DNA from: Pontederia crassipes
Lineage: Eukaryota; Streptophyta; Magnoliopsida; Commelinales; Pontederiaceae
Direction of reading: 5' to 3'
DNA length: 64,000 bases
NCBI GenBank assembly: GCA_030549335.1
Contig: CM060194.1
Location: forward strand, 62,958,547 to 63,022,546
Positions 1 through 12,874 of the stretch are shown piece by piece; the stretch's first letter is position 1; each line of letters opens with the position of its first letter. Made by a program: the position numbers and the translations under genes. The notes beneath the pieces are model-generated. The model did not search any database and was not told the origin of the DNA. It worked only from the letters and a program-made list of their open reading frames with translations.

Positions 1-863
1 AAAATTGCCGAAATCTGTGTTGCCATTCAAAAATTACTGTGGACTCGTTTTGAATAGACTACGAAATGCAAAAAAAAAAATTGTTCAGTCTTCCGCATCC
101 AAAGAAAGGAAAAAAGAAAGGGTGTAAAAGTTGGAATTTTTTTCTTAAAAAAAATCATTCAATTTGGTGACTCTTCGTGGCGTTCTCTAATAGCAGTTCA
201 GTTCCTATTTGCTCTCTGCTTCCTGTGCATCTGTTCTGAGATTTCAGTCTGTGAACTTATAATTTGCAGGTTGATGTGGCAGATCGAACGCCAAGTTTTC
301 ATTCAATTTATTTACCAACTAGAAACGTAACTTCTGGGATTTTACTCTGCAAATATGTTGATCTATCAGCTTTTTTTTTCAACATACATATTGCAAATTA
401 TTCTGTATCTTCGTTTGAAACCTTCAGCAGCATATACACACCAACACGTGTTTTTTTTTTGGAATGAATGATAAAAAGAAAGAGATCACGCGGTTTCATG
501 CGTAAATGTTTGACTTCTTTCTTGTCCACTATATGTGAAGTCAACTTGTTGCGGGTCGTTGCCGACGCAGCACCCGAAGATTTTTGCAACTAAGCTTGCA
601 TTACCGCAAGGGAACATGCCGGAAATAAAGATTACTAATACTGTTACTAAGACTTATCTAGAGACAGATGTAAGTAAAAAACATAAAAATAAAAATTGAT
701 CTGACCGACATAAAAAAAAATAAAAGTTTTTCAGAGTCGTAAAAAATGTATTATTTTTATATTTGAAAGTTTCTAATATAAGAATGTAATGTTTATGTCA
801 TTATATAGGTAGAAAATTTATACAAATCATAAATAATAGTATTTTTTAGAATATATAATAATA
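1..863. other. AT-rich flank, possible exon at 272-470
   Basis: Mostly AT-rich DNA. A pyrimidine-rich stretch followed by TTTGCAG near 263-270 could be a splice acceptor, and the frame after it stays open for about 65 codons up to 467. I do not recognise the peptide, so a terminal exon of a gene entering from the left is only a possibility. From 600 to 863 I see nothing but AT-rich sequence. Confidence 0.25.
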
Positions 864-1352
864 GGGTTATTTCCTCCTACACCCTTGAAATATATATTTT
901 TTTGACATTTAACTGTAAATTATAAATTTACAAATTTTAATTCTTGAACTTGTTCAAACCTGACAATTAATTCCTTCCGTTAAATATAATCGAAATTGCA
1001 CTACATTATTCTTTCAATAATTATGAAATGTTATTTGTGCCCTTAGTTTCTTATTACGATAAAAAAATATTTTAAAAATGAAAAATAATCAATATGGGTA
1101 AAAACATTGTAATAAAATTTTATCCAATATTATGCTTATATTAATATTTTATTTACAGTTTTTTCATATTAAAAAAGTAAAGATAAAAATGATATTCCAT
1201 AGCTATTAAACAAATCACTTAACAAAATTAAAATTAGAATTAACAAAAAAACATAAGTGCCAAACTTGAATTAGTTTAGGGACTAAAATTTGTAAATCTA
1301 TAATTTAAATTTAAATGTGAAAAAATTAGTTCTAAGGGTGTTAATACTTAAT
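864..1352. mobile_element. Decayed foldback (long-TIR) DNA element
   Basis: The left end GGGTTATTTCCTCCTACACC and the text after it (a motif like TATAAATTTACAAATTTTA, then a TTCCTTCCGTTAAAT stretch) recur in inverted order towards 1350 (AAAATTTGTAAATCTATAA, then a truncated end GGGTGTTAATACT). The same arms, better preserved, form the element at 15390-16295. It is a non-coding MITE-like copy about 490 bp long; the right terminus is degraded, so the end coordinate is approximate and no target-site duplication was found. Confidence 0.6.
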
Positions 1353-3190
1353 ATCATGAATATAAAGTATATTAACATTGAGAGACTAAAAAACCCAAAA
1401 AATGGTAATATTCGAAAAATACAGAATGGTCTATTTAAATGAACCCATATTATTTTCCCTTCTAAGACCCATAATAATAAATATGGAAAATATGGAAAAA
1501 AAATCAATTCAGAATCTTATATTTTAGTTGGGGGATTAATGCATAGTGCATCTCAGCTTTAGATCCTTTGATCGACGTTTCAAATAAATGATGCACACAA
1601 GTAAAATATTGATTTGAAATGTGCCAACATACGCAGCAAAATAGAGGATGATCTTTTTAAGTAATACAAATTATTTTTTCACCCTAAAACTTGTAATAAA
1701 AAAATGCAAAATTATGAAGAAAAAAATGTTTCAAATCATATTGTTTTATTTCAGGAGTTGGTATGTTTGTGTCTTCATACTACAACTCATCCTGAAATAC
1801 CAATTAAACCTCCAATTTGTTAAGTATAAGTTTATAACCAAATGTAGGGCTTTGTGAGTGTTTCTGCAGGTCCTTTTTTTTATTTCCTTGTCCCAAAAAA
1901 TTGCTGGTTACGTTAGTTGAGGTTGGTCAACATGGCGGCCAAAGCCTGGTGGGGGTCTTCACAGGAGGTAGCCAAGTTTGATCTCTGACTGCTACATAGT
2001 CAAAAGCTATGGCTCACTTCCTTCCTTGATGGATTACACGCAAAATCTGTATAGAGCTTTATTTTTTTTCCTTTTGTTAAGTTTGAAGGTTTAAGTAAAC
2101 TCACGTGACATATTTGTTTCGCGCCGTGAACTTCTAAAATTTACGTTCTAGATAAATTTAATTATAGAAATAATTAATACGCATTTACAATGTAAAATTG
2201 TGCATCTCCCTCTAAAGTTCATAAAGATAAAAGTAATTGATATGTTACAATCATAATAAAACGAGAACTGCATTTTCTTAATTAGTGCTAATATGTAAAA
2301 TAAATTATATGAAACTTATTACTTTTTTATTATAGAAAATAAAGAAAAAGTCGTACGTACTATTATAGAATCTTAAGTTTGTCTTGTTTTGACTCGCTTT
2401 GCTTACCTAACCTTAGTTTAACAACTATGGATGAAGATTCTCGGAATCCAATAACCCTGCTGACTCCTGTCGTCCAGCTAGGATTCAGACCAGCTATACA
2501 AACCAGCACAATTAAAATGCCAATAACCAGTTTTGAATTGTTCTTGGACAACTCGTTCAGAATAAAAGAAAATCACAGAGATTGATTCTTTTTTTTTTTT
2601 CATCTGAGAGTTCAAACCTCACATTTCACAAGACATTTAAGGTCCATTTTAATTAAATTGATTGTCACGTTTTTTTTCGTCTTTTTTAAGTCATTAAAAG
2701 CTTTTACATCAATGCTTTGTTAATTAAGAAGCAACAACTTGTGTACTACTTTGGAGAGGAAAAACTCCCTCTCATATTTTCGTTCATATTTTTTCATATC
2801 AAAAGTATTTAATCAATACATTTTTAATGTGCTCTTTTAGCACATTCAAATACAAAAACGAGAGTCAATTACTCTGTGAAATTTTTACCCAAAATTTATT
2901 TATTTGAGAAACGATCCCCTTTATTTCTGTTCGTCTCAGAATGGGAACTAATTAAGCAGTTTTTTTCTCTTGTGCTAAATAAAAGGAATGCCATCCGGAT
3001 CCGTCAATCCCACGTAATAAGGCATTTCTTTTGCACACACCAATTCGATTTCGATGGCTAAAAGATATTAAAGTTTCTACCTAACACATGATTAAAACTC
3101 TCATCCAACCACTGAATCAAATTATAACCAACAACTGCATGTATGAATTCAGAAAAAGAAAAAAAATATATATAAGAATCCAAGTGAGCG
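1353..3190. other. AT-rich intergenic DNA, no gene recognised
   Basis: Short open frames occur here, including one on the minus strand at 2363-2551 whose start could form a membrane helix, but none resembles a protein I know and composition is not gene-like. A slightly GC-richer patch at 1915-1990 contains ATGGCGGCC followed by 18 codons and a stop; I give it no function. Confidence 0.4.
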
Positions 3191-3898
3191 TATCATAAGG
3201 AACACCGGAATATACAACATATCGATGCAGATGGCAAATATATTTGAAGCCACACTACTACGTTTGTTATTATCCATTCACTTCCAGGACCATGGATGCA
3301 GCCTGCAATTGCCTTTCGCATTCTGGAACTATATATGGAAGAATCCTGATACAAGTTGCTGCCATAATATAATCCGTGTGTGTGAGTGAACAGCTGATAT
3401 AACATTGCCAAAGCTAGTTGTGTCAATTCAAAGCAAGAGGTACTTTCGATTCCACAAAGAATAGGCGTATTGCTTTGTATTAGCAGTGTAGAGGACTGAT
3501 GAATTAATCATCTTCACTCGTGTCCAAGAATACTCTACAAACTTTTGATGAAAAGAGGGCACGAGTAAAAGTACTATGAATCTAATTGCAAACTGAAAAA
3601 AAAGGTAAAGCATTGCCATCTTCTTGCCATCTGTAAGGATATAAAAGCTGGGTGCATTCATGATAGATATCCACAAGATACCTGTTCACAGGTATAGATG
3701 CCGACCACCACCACAACAATGCAGGATTTCTTTTTCAGTCGATAACACTTTCACATGGCGTATTGCTGTAGCTACTTCCACCATAGACCTATATGACCAT
3801 TCTTTATCTTCCTGTGACCACCTCAAAGTCTATTCATTATTGTCCTCCTGAACATTCAGATATATTGAGTAAAGAACCAACGAATCTATATGTATATG
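3190..3898 (-). other. 3' flank / probable 3' UTR of PEX13
   Basis: This lies directly downstream of the PEX13 stop on the minus strand. It is less AT-rich than the DNA further left and contains no recognisable coding sequence. How far the transcript extends cannot be told from the sequence. Confidence 0.35.
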
Positions 3899-6800
3899 TT
3901 AGTTGTTAGCTAGCTTTCCTTTGGTGTCATCACCCCACAAACTGTCCCATGATCCTGTATTGCCTTTTGGTCCCTCAAGGATCTGTTGTCCGTGATCTGC
4001 AGGACCTGGTTGCACCCGTTTCTTGCGTTTTGTTAGAATTCTCAGCACAAACCTTGCAAGCTCACTATATAGTAAACCGGACCTGTCAAATAACTGCAGC
4101 AAATATAGTTGTATATTAGAGATCTGAAGGCTCTCTCAGAAATAGCAGAAAAGAAGGACAAAACACATTGGGGCAAGCCAACCTGAAGGAGAGCTGACAT
4201 GAACATGTGCAATGCCTGAGTATTCTGGTCAATAAGGATAGCAACTCGACCAAAGCAATTTACAACACCTTGCATCTGCAGTTATGAAAAAATAAGTAAA
4301 CATAGGGGAAAATTCCAGCTTATTCCATACAACAGGACAGGTGCATAATAAGTGAATAGTGATAGTGGAAAAACAGAAACTTACATATCAAAGGTAATAA
4401 ACGTTTCGAAAAAAATGATATCCCTTGTGTCAGATAATTGATTTCTGCATCTAGTATCAAACTTAATCAATGACAAACGAAGGGATAAAATCTTACCACA
4501 CGGAGAAAAGATATCCAAAAGCCTGGAGGTGATGAAGGAGGACCATTCGGATTATTTGGATCTTGACTACCATAAGGACCTCCCAAGCCCATCCCACCAT
4601 AAACCCCGGAAGACCCACCAAACCCATTGTTATACATGCCACCATAGCTTGGATACATGTCATTACCGTAAAGCCCACTGCCATATCCACCATAACCAAT
4701 ATTATAGTTCCCATTATAACTATAACCTGCATTAAGAATGACACTTCAGAATGCAAAGAACAATAAAGCATTTCAGAGAAGCATATCTGAATGTACCTCC
4801 ATAACCAGTTCCATATGTTTGCTGCCAAGGCCTTGGAGGCACTGGACGTGCAAGGGCATTTGCAGTCTGGTTCCGGACAGTACTTGCAACAATTTCACCA
4901 GGCTTTGCAGTCCCAGAGGCTTCTATGACATTACTTGTGCTCCCGACAGATGGAGGCTTAAATGGAGTAGGGCCAGATGAAGTCCCAGCTTGCTCCCAGG
5001 GCTTTTTTGGTGGAGCATTACCTGCAATGGCACAGCTCATTTGACATCATGAAGAAGTAGATATAAAGCTGCTTTTATATGGGGAAAAACATTTTTTCTA
5101 TGTATGGTAACCAAGAAAATGTGGACAATGGAACTTATTTTGACAAAAAGAATCTAGCAGAAAGCACAAGAAAAAATAAAAACATTTTCCCCAACTCAAA
5201 CGATATGCTTCACTTTTTTTATATAAAATAAAACGTTTATAAGTTATAACCAATTACCAATCAATTGCTTTATACAGTCAAGCATAGGAAAATGAATTAT
5301 TTCCCTCAAAAACATTTTTCACCATATTTTCCTTCTGAACTTATTTTCCTCAAAAAAATTTAGACTATTTATCATCACCAAGGTTTATATATAATATGTA
5401 TAAGTACTTCATATAAAAAAAAAGGAAGAAAAGAATATTGGCATTTTTGTGATTCTTTTTTTTTATAATAATAGTTATGTGAATAGGTCTATATTACAAC
5501 TTGACTATTGCGGATTAAGCATACACATACGATGGAGGCAGAAAAAGTGAATGCATCACAGTCACGATGTTCACTAAGTCATCTGGTCGAATCTAAAGCC
5601 AGTTTTTGCATAAAATAAGCAATAGTAGTCAACACTAGTAAGTTTCACTGAAAGCTAATCTGCAAATGTTTTCTACCATTCTTATTGCAATAATTTCATC
5701 TTTTTTATCTTAATATGAAATGTTATATTACTCAAAATTTTTTGGCTTGTTGGTTTTATATGTTTCTCTAGAATCAGTGAAGACCAAAATCCTTCTTTTT
5801 TTTTTCTTTGTTGAATAGGATCAGGAATGACTCTCTTTCAACTTTCAACCCCAAAGTTGCAGCAACTAGTCTGAGCCAATTCTGGCCAAGAACTAGTTAT
5901 CTCCTGCCAAATTACTGAAGAAGGCGGAGAGTAAAATTCCAAAATTGAACATACTGCAAGAAGCAGGTTAAATGATCATGGAGATTATTTGTGGAGATGG
6001 ACCAAACGTTGTCAAAAGGCAACTTCAAGATGTACAAGAAAATATCTTATTGAAAATTATGGAAAAGTTCCATAAGTTTATTTATCGCTTAACATATGTT
6101 TTTCCTACTATCTTTTGTTTGCCACAAGTAAATAATCACATTTATTTATGTCTTTTAGATCATTCATTTTTTGGGGGAAACAAACAGGAGATCTATCTGA
6201 GAAAAAATGTTGCAAGCTTTGAAGTTCACTAAGCTTGGTCTTTTATTGGCGTTCAACCATCTTGAACCAACAAAGATGTAAAAAGTTCATTTTTCAGTTG
6301 CATGAATGAGATCAAATTCTATAAACATATGGTTCATGAATGAAATCCATATTAATTTTTGGATAATGATGACCAATAATTCTCTCCATGTGAATGCATC
6401 AACAACAACAACAACAAAGCCTTATCCCACTAGGTGGGGTCGGCTACATGGATCATGCAACTATTCGTTGATCCATGTTCATGAGATTCGACAGGGTTTT
6501 ACGCTGGCTGTCGGGGCCTAACACAACCCTCCTCCTTTATCCGGGCTTGGGACCGGCTATAAAACATAGGCGGAGTTCTCCATGTGCATGCATCATGCAA
6601 TTAATTTGATCCTTCACCCTTGCAGTGAGGCATTCACCTAATAGCGTCAATGAAGCTACACTTCTATATAAAGAATCACAAATGAGTTATTCAGAACCAA
6701 CAACAAACACTACTCTTGATTCATCAAAAAGAAGGATAACACTCTTGTTGACACTATTAAGATGGAGAAAATACTCAAATGCTTGTTGGACTGTCGCAAC

Positions 6801-9800
6801 CACATTAGAGATATTGGCGAGGTTCAATTATGAGGTTCATATCTTTCATTCAGCAATCACGTTGCAGTAAATCCTCCATCCCCCACTTCACACTATTATT
6901 TTACTCAAATAAATTTGTTTCTGAAAAAAAAAAACAGAATTATCATTCATCTTAAAGAAAACCACGTTAGGACCTTCAGTTTTGCATTTAAAGTGTCATG
7001 AATTATTCAACCATTATATATGATTTGGATAACTCAATTTTGAATTTCAGTTTATGTGAATTCGACCATTTAGACTTCACATCTCTTAAACCATTTTGTT
7101 GCCTTCCTTTATCTATTTTTTTGGATGACTTTAGTTTCATTAGTACGAGTCAACAAAATTTTAATTTGCAACAAGTTATCTTGCATAACTGTCTCTAAAG
7201 AAGACAACGTCTCAATTATATTTTTTTATGTTAGACGTGTCATGTCACTTGGCATCATCAAGTGGCTTGAACACAGATGTATCAAAAGTTTGGTAGCTTG
7301 TACTTTGATATCTAAAGGTGAGTGATCCAAAACACTAATATTAAAAAAGTTGAATCAATATATTATGTTGCATAATTTAAGGAATTTATGATATTTTAAA
7401 CTCTTGATTTCTATCATAAAGATCAAGAGTTCGAATTTCAATTGTGAGTGCATGGACTTTCTTTGTAGTAGAAAATATTGCATAAATTCATTGTCACTCA
7501 CTTCCTAGTTATATGATGGTTATTACAGGATAATGCTAGATACTTCAAACAGATCGGTAATTGATTGGATGGAGGGATACAAGGATTCTCCATAAGGTGG
7601 GGGAAATGGCATCGCCACGTTGTCTCTTTTTCTTTAGTGGGACTTGGATTACCCAGAATTCATCTGTGAGTGCATGCGCCTAGACCTAAACTTGATGGTC
7701 TGAATGGAATAAATTGATGGCAACATGCACCTAAGTCATCGGACCTAACAAATTTTACCTCGATAAAAGATTGAACGTGTCTTACTCCATTGGTAGTGAT
7801 ATTCAGAAGAAGGAATATGAGAATATTGTCATGAAGTTATCTTCCAAATATAAGAACATTTGTAAATGTTATTACCTATTGTTCAATTGAAGATGTATAA
7901 TATTATGAACGTGATAACATTTTTGTGCAATGCCCTAAGGCAATTTTAAACAAAAAATAACAAAGGTAGCCAATGTTTGAATCATAGTAAAATGTAATCA
8001 CAATGCACCTTATGCACTAACCACCATCGACTAGAAAATATATTTGCATTATTCAAAAAACTATAAAAATGATCGACTTCCAATTTTTTTATTGGGGACT
8101 TTTATCCCCTTTAATATTTCCACTAATTTTATGTTTTTTTATCGTTTTAGAAAAAAAACATGTTCGCATAAACTCTAGAAAACCAAACCAAACATATTTT
8201 TCGTTCTTATTTCCTTTGACATTGAAAGGGGAAATATTACTTACCAAATATTCCCCCAAACATTTTGTATTATCTAATTGAATGTGACCGTTTTACTGGA
8301 TCAATTACCTTGTTAACTTCAAAGAAAAATCATGTAACAGGTTTCTAGTTTTGTTTTCTGTTGGTCATTAAGTTAATTATCGACTGGGTTAGATGCAAAG
8401 TATCATATATGCCTTATTGATAAATGATGGAAAAGTTCCATGAGGAAATTGCTTGAACCTAGCTTGGGAGAGTATTTGACACAAAGGACCGTGGTCGATA
8501 AACTTTAGTGTCAGATTCTCAGTTTAGGCAGACCAAATAAGGAAATAGACATAGAGTTGCATTTGACTTGAACTATTAAATTCTATTAATAAATTAATAA
8601 AAAGGTTGTGTAATAATATTATAAATTCTTGTAGGGTCCATAGGAACCTCTACATCTTGATACCAGCTTGTACAATTCTATATGAGTGTACAAATATTTC
8701 ATTTTGTTTGTTAAAAACTTTCATAAGATATTAAATAATTTGATCAACTAACTTATTAGTGATTAGGAATGAAATTTACAGAAAATATTTTATGACTTTA
8801 AATTATTTTCTCTCTTAACTCCGCCTATGTTTTATAGCCGGTCCCAAGCCCGGATAAAGGAGGAGGGTTGTGTTAGACCCCGACAGTCAGCGTAAAACCC
8901 TGTCGAATCTCATGAACATGGATCAACGAATATGACGTCGTATGATCCATGTAGCCGACCTCACCTAGTGGGATAAGGCTCTGTTGTTATTTATAAATTA
9001 TTTTCTCTCTTATTATCTTTTTAGCTTAGACCTATACAATGATGGTACAAAATGATGATCATGTTAGTCATCTTTATGTTTTGATATCTCCATTAAATAA
9101 CTTCATGATAGTAATAATAATAATTTTATTAGGTAACCTTAAACTTTTGAAATTTAAATTAAACACTAAAACTTATATTACTAGGGATATATTGATTGAT
9201 TTATTATCAAATTTAATAAGCACATAAACTCTATGAATTCACGTTGTGAGTTCACTATTTGAGTTTACATAAAAGCTCTTCATATAGTCATAATATTACG
9301 AAATGAGGTGGTGCAAGAATGAAGATTGGTGCCACCAAAGACTTTGCAATGCATAGATGTTGTATCCATGTCTGCAGCAAATTAAGGATTAGGCCTGATT
9401 TTTGGTATGGCAGGCAGCTAGTGAACAACTGCCCCAGAGGGAAATAACTAGGATTGTTGACTGAGGAACAAAAAATAGATTGCAGACTCTATATGTCTGG
9501 CAGTTTTGCAATTTAGCACTGGTCATTTCATTGGCTTTGTGAAGAGTAAAGAATAAAAAGGTAAACTGTGTCAAATTTTACAGTTCTAAGTATAAATGTA
9601 ATTGAAAGTACTCCTTGAGCAGCCTGAAATGTGGAGCAGAAAAAAGATCTCGTACTTAACATGTACAGGTCTATCACAATTCATAGATATAAAGACAACA
9701 AGCAACTGCCACCACTTTCTTTGAGATAACCCCCAAAGCTTAAATGTCAGACAATGCAATTCTATCGTTATATTTTCGCTGTATCATAATGTGTTGAATA

Positions 9801-10689
9801 GTAAAGTTCATTCTTCAGAAGCGCAAATGGATGTACACATTCAGATAACCTATATAGTATATACATTCCAAAAATCCCCCTAATTTGAAACTCAGCACAA
9901 TAAATAAATCATTATTACTCTTATTTTGAAAGCAGTGTACCAGCATGACAACAACCAGCATTAATCAATCATCTGCACTTAGATTTGATTTTTCAAGTAA
10001 CTCCATGAGCAAATCAGAGAGGAAATGCCCATTGATGTGGACATTCGAGGAGAGTGGTTATCTAAGCAATACTAATAATGGAAACATCATTATGATAGCG
10101 CTCTGCTCACATAAATATCGGACCAAAAGAAACTTAGAATTTTGTTGTTGTTTCACTAAAATCATTACCTAAAATCGCTAAGATTATTTGAACACCAACA
10201 AAATTACATCAGGACTCCAAATAGCACCGATCAACCAACATGTGTTCCCATAATCTGAAGCTAAAAGACAATTTTTTAATGCACCGAATTGATATCAGGC
10301 TTCCATTCTATACATGTTAACAATCTTCAATTCATTCATTACCAATATTATCACAACCTATATAATATCTTCCAATCGAAACTAGAGTTAAAGACAATGA
10401 TTCTATTTCATCGTCTCCTAAACAATTAGAAGAAGATAACTCGTAACGTGATATCTATGCCAATATCATCATAAATCAACCTGAAACCCAATTCAAAACA
10501 CACGAATGGACAGCGAAATTAACAAAGTCAATAAAGAAGTAGCCTTACAGCACCGGTCGAATCTAGGAGATAAAAAGAACTATTTCATAGACTCTAACGC
10601 AACAAGAAACCCCGCAAAATTTGATCAAAAAAATACACGAAAATTTTAAGGCTGGCATCAGAACCTGGGGGCGGGGAATTAGATGCCAT
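3899..10689 (-). CDS. PEX13: Peroxin-13 (PEX13), peroxisomal import docking protein
   Basis: Coding exons on the minus strand: 10665-10689, 4797-5021, 4497-4726, 4183-4275 and 3899-4093. They total 768 nt and 255 aa; all introns are GT-AG and phases agree. Known for the family: PEX13 sits in the peroxisome membrane and, with PEX14, docks the PEX5/PEX7 cargo receptors. Seen here: a Pro-rich N terminus (PPKKPWEQAG, then PVPPRPWQQ), a Gly/Tyr-rich stretch at about residues 78-145, the signature GSQDPNNPNGPP and PPGFWISFLRVMQGVVN, then a membrane-associated core FGRVAILIDQNTQALHMFMS and LYSELARFVLRIL, ending in WDSLWG. There is no SH3 domain, as usual in plants. It is shorter than the Arabidopsis protein (about 300 aa), mainly in the Gly/Tyr region. 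The start is the ATG at 10689, because exon 1 joins in frame to the conserved NAPPKKPW motif. The first intron is unusually long. Confidence 0.93.
6401..6576 (-). mobile_element. SINE-like retroposon sharing an RTE 3' tail (copy 1)
   Basis: A 176-bp element in minus orientation. The tail is an (AAC)n run at the left, next to AAAGCCTTATCCCACTAGG; the 5' end (minus strand) reads ACTCCGCCTATGTTTTATAG. It is flanked by an 18-bp target-site duplication, TCTCCATGTGAATGCATC at 6383-6400 and the same with one change at 6577-6594. The last 55 nt match the 3' end of the LINE at 17439-18850. No coding capacity; moved by an RTE-type LINE by inference. Confidence 0.85.
8818..8993 (+). mobile_element. SINE-like retroposon sharing an RTE 3' tail (copy 2)
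   Basis: Also 176 bp, but in plus orientation, starting ACTCCGCCTATGTTTTATAG and ending GGATAAGGCTCTGTTGTTAT. A perfect 19-bp target-site duplication, TAAATTATTTTCTCTCTTA, lies at 8799-8817 and 8994-9012. The equal length of this copy and copy 1, with the same 5' terminus, argues that this is the full-length form of the element. The (TTG) tail is short and partly degraded. Confidence 0.88.
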
Positions 10690-11099
10690 CGGCGACCTCG
10701 ACGAAGAAATCTCGACGAAGGCTGAACGAAATCGTCGGCTTCCTATAAATCTTCCCCCCTTCTCTTTTGGGAATCGAAATGAAAGCACGGCGAACTCGCT
10801 CCCCCGAGAAAAAACGGAGACGATCAAAACCGAACCAAATGCTAAATTTAAGTAATTGGAGAACGCGCTCACCAAATTGACGGCCGATGATGAGTTCGTG
10901 GTGTAAAACCGACGGTCAGAATGAACTCTGAATTAAAAGAGTGATGAGTTCTTATGTATCTTATTGTTTCTTTTTTTTTTTTAATTAAATCGACGCAGCT
11001 CCTCTTGGTGGTGGTTCGAATAAAGTTGGTTCATCGGACATACTTTTATAGGTTTTTATTTTATATATATAGTCGTTTAATAAACTTATAAAGAATTAA
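10690..11099 (-). promoter_or_regulatory. PEX13 5' leader and promoter region
   Basis: Upstream of the PEX13 ATG on the minus strand the first 200 nt are GC-richer than the flanks, as expected for a plant leader; further out it becomes AT-rich. No single promoter element is convincing. Confidence 0.4.
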
Positions 11100-12031
11100 T
11101 TGATAAATAAATATCATTAAATACCCTTCGACTTATATCACTTTTTTAGAGCTATCTTCTATTTTTAATTTGTAATTATACTACCATTTATCTTTTAATT
11201 TATTTCACGAATGCTTTTTTAATCAATCTATCGTTTCTTGATTGAGGTATTGATGTGGCGTCCACGTTGTTTATCTCTCCTCCACTTAAACAACTTATTG
11301 ATGTGACATGATTAAAAATTAAAATAATATTAAAATATAATAATAAAAAAATAAAAAAGGGTGCCAACGAAGAAGGGTCGTCGCAACTCGGCGTAGAAAA
11401 AGGAGGGTGCCAGCCCCCTCTTTGCGACATCTGATAAGAGAAAGATGGGGAGACAACCCTCCCTTGGTGGGCAGTCTCGCCGCCTTCCTTAATTGCCTCT
11501 TTGCATTTCCATTCCTCCTCTTTATTTGGCTCTTTCTATGCCTCGAGCACCCTGCATCCATTGCCGCCGGCCTCCTGTCCTCCCTCTTTTCCATTTTCGT
11601 CGACACCTCTTCCTTTTTGTCGCATTCCGCGAGCATGAACTGCCCGTCAAGTTCCCTTGAGACATAGCAAAGGCTCGCCGGGGTTGGCTGCTCAACCCCG
11701 TCCCATCCAGCCATCCACACCCCCTCCCCCATGATCCTCGGAAATCTCCGACTGTGCCCCTCCCTCTCACACTTAAAGAGGCGGCGTTCTATATTTTATT
11801 TTTTAAATTTTTAATTATATGTCACATTGGAAAATGCTTGTTTTAAGGAGAGAGAAAATTGTTACGTAGATGCCACCTTAGTAGTATAATAAAAAAAAAG
11901 CCGACCACAGGGTAAAAAGAGTAGTTAGTGAAACAAGTTAAAAGATAAAGGACAGTAGCATTACAAAATGAAGTTTGAGAATAACGTTGGAAAAATGTCA
12001 ATGTTAAAAAATATTTGGTAAAAATTTTTCA
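11100..12031. mobile_element. Long-TIR DNA transposon, Pack-MULE-like, with GC-rich core
   Basis: Two arms of about 100 bp face each other: the left arm (about 11105-11215) contains TTTGTAATTATACTACCATT and TATCTTTTAATTTATTTCAC; the right arm (about 11920-12031), reversed, reads TTTGTAATGCTACTGTCC and TATCTTTTAACTTGTTTCAC. Between them a GC-rich block at about 11340-11780 contrasts sharply with the AT-rich arms. An open frame at 11407-11667 starts at GTG, not ATG, and matches nothing I know. A shorter relative lies at 25091-25503. The structure resembles Mutator-like elements that carry captured gene pieces; no transposase is present. The ends are approximate. Confidence 0.6.
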
Positions 12032-12823
12032 TTAGCTAATACATGATGAGTTAATAAGTGGATAATTTTGAGGGAATGGTAATTATGGTTTAGACCTTTA
12101 ATTAGAAGATCGAATGGCTCAGTAATGAATGAATTCAGCAGTACAGATGATATAAAATGGATGAGATAATAAAATAATAAATTCTAATTTATATATTTTT
12201 AATATTACATTCATTTATGATGTAATGAGTATTTTATTTTAGCTTGTTTGTTACCTTGAATATTAGGAGCGTCGATAAAAAAAATAATATACGTACAGAT
12301 AAAATAATTATACATATAAATATCTTTTAATTACCAGTACTTTCTTTATATCAATATGTTACTTTTAAGGTTGACAGATTAATATGATGAAAATATAAAT
12401 TCGATAATTGATATTCTTATGAGTTTGCAACATCTCTAACCAAGAGTTGACATTGTCCATTCTGAAAATTAACTCCCTTGATTTTGCTAAAATGTGTTGG
12501 GTGTCTAATTAGATTCGAATTTTCGACATATATTTGGCATCTTTTTTCAAGGTGTAAAATATTTAAACTTTAGTCATAATCAATCTTAATATAGCCGGCG
12601 ATAAAAAATGGCGTATACTCGCTTGAATCGCATGTTTTTTTTTATTTATCGAAGTAAATAAGTAAACAAATTGAGAATGCAACATTATTCTTTTTAATGC
12701 TTGAATATGACTTGTAGAACCTTTTTAATGAAGACCATAATTGTTAAAAGAATTTGACAATGCTAATTTTGCAATTAGGATGGTATAATTAGGTTAAAGT
12801 TTGAATTGTTCTTTAATCAAGTC

Positions 12824-12824
<1 letters not shown>

Positions 12825-12874
<50 letters not shown>
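12825..12874. repeat. (ATC)n microsatellite
   Basis: About 16 perfect copies of ATC in a row within AT-rich intergenic DNA. Confidence 0.98.

Larger units (their letters stand above)
5022..10664 (-). other. PEX13 intron 1 (5643 bp)
   Basis: The donor CCCCCAG|GTTCTG at 10664 and acceptor TTGCAG at 5022 bound this intron. The interior is AT-rich and carries two opposite SINE-like elements (6401-6576 and 8818-8993). Other open frames inside (5972-6232, 6625-6870, 9945-10172) resemble nothing I know and are treated as chance. Confidence 0.85.

Noticed and set aside
2363-2551. Small minus-strand frame with a hydrophobic start
   Set aside because: Unrecognised sequence in AT-rich DNA; no promoter, splice or homology evidence.
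7425-7445. GTTCGAATTTC as a tRNA B box
   Set aside because: No cloverleaf or A box can be arranged around it.
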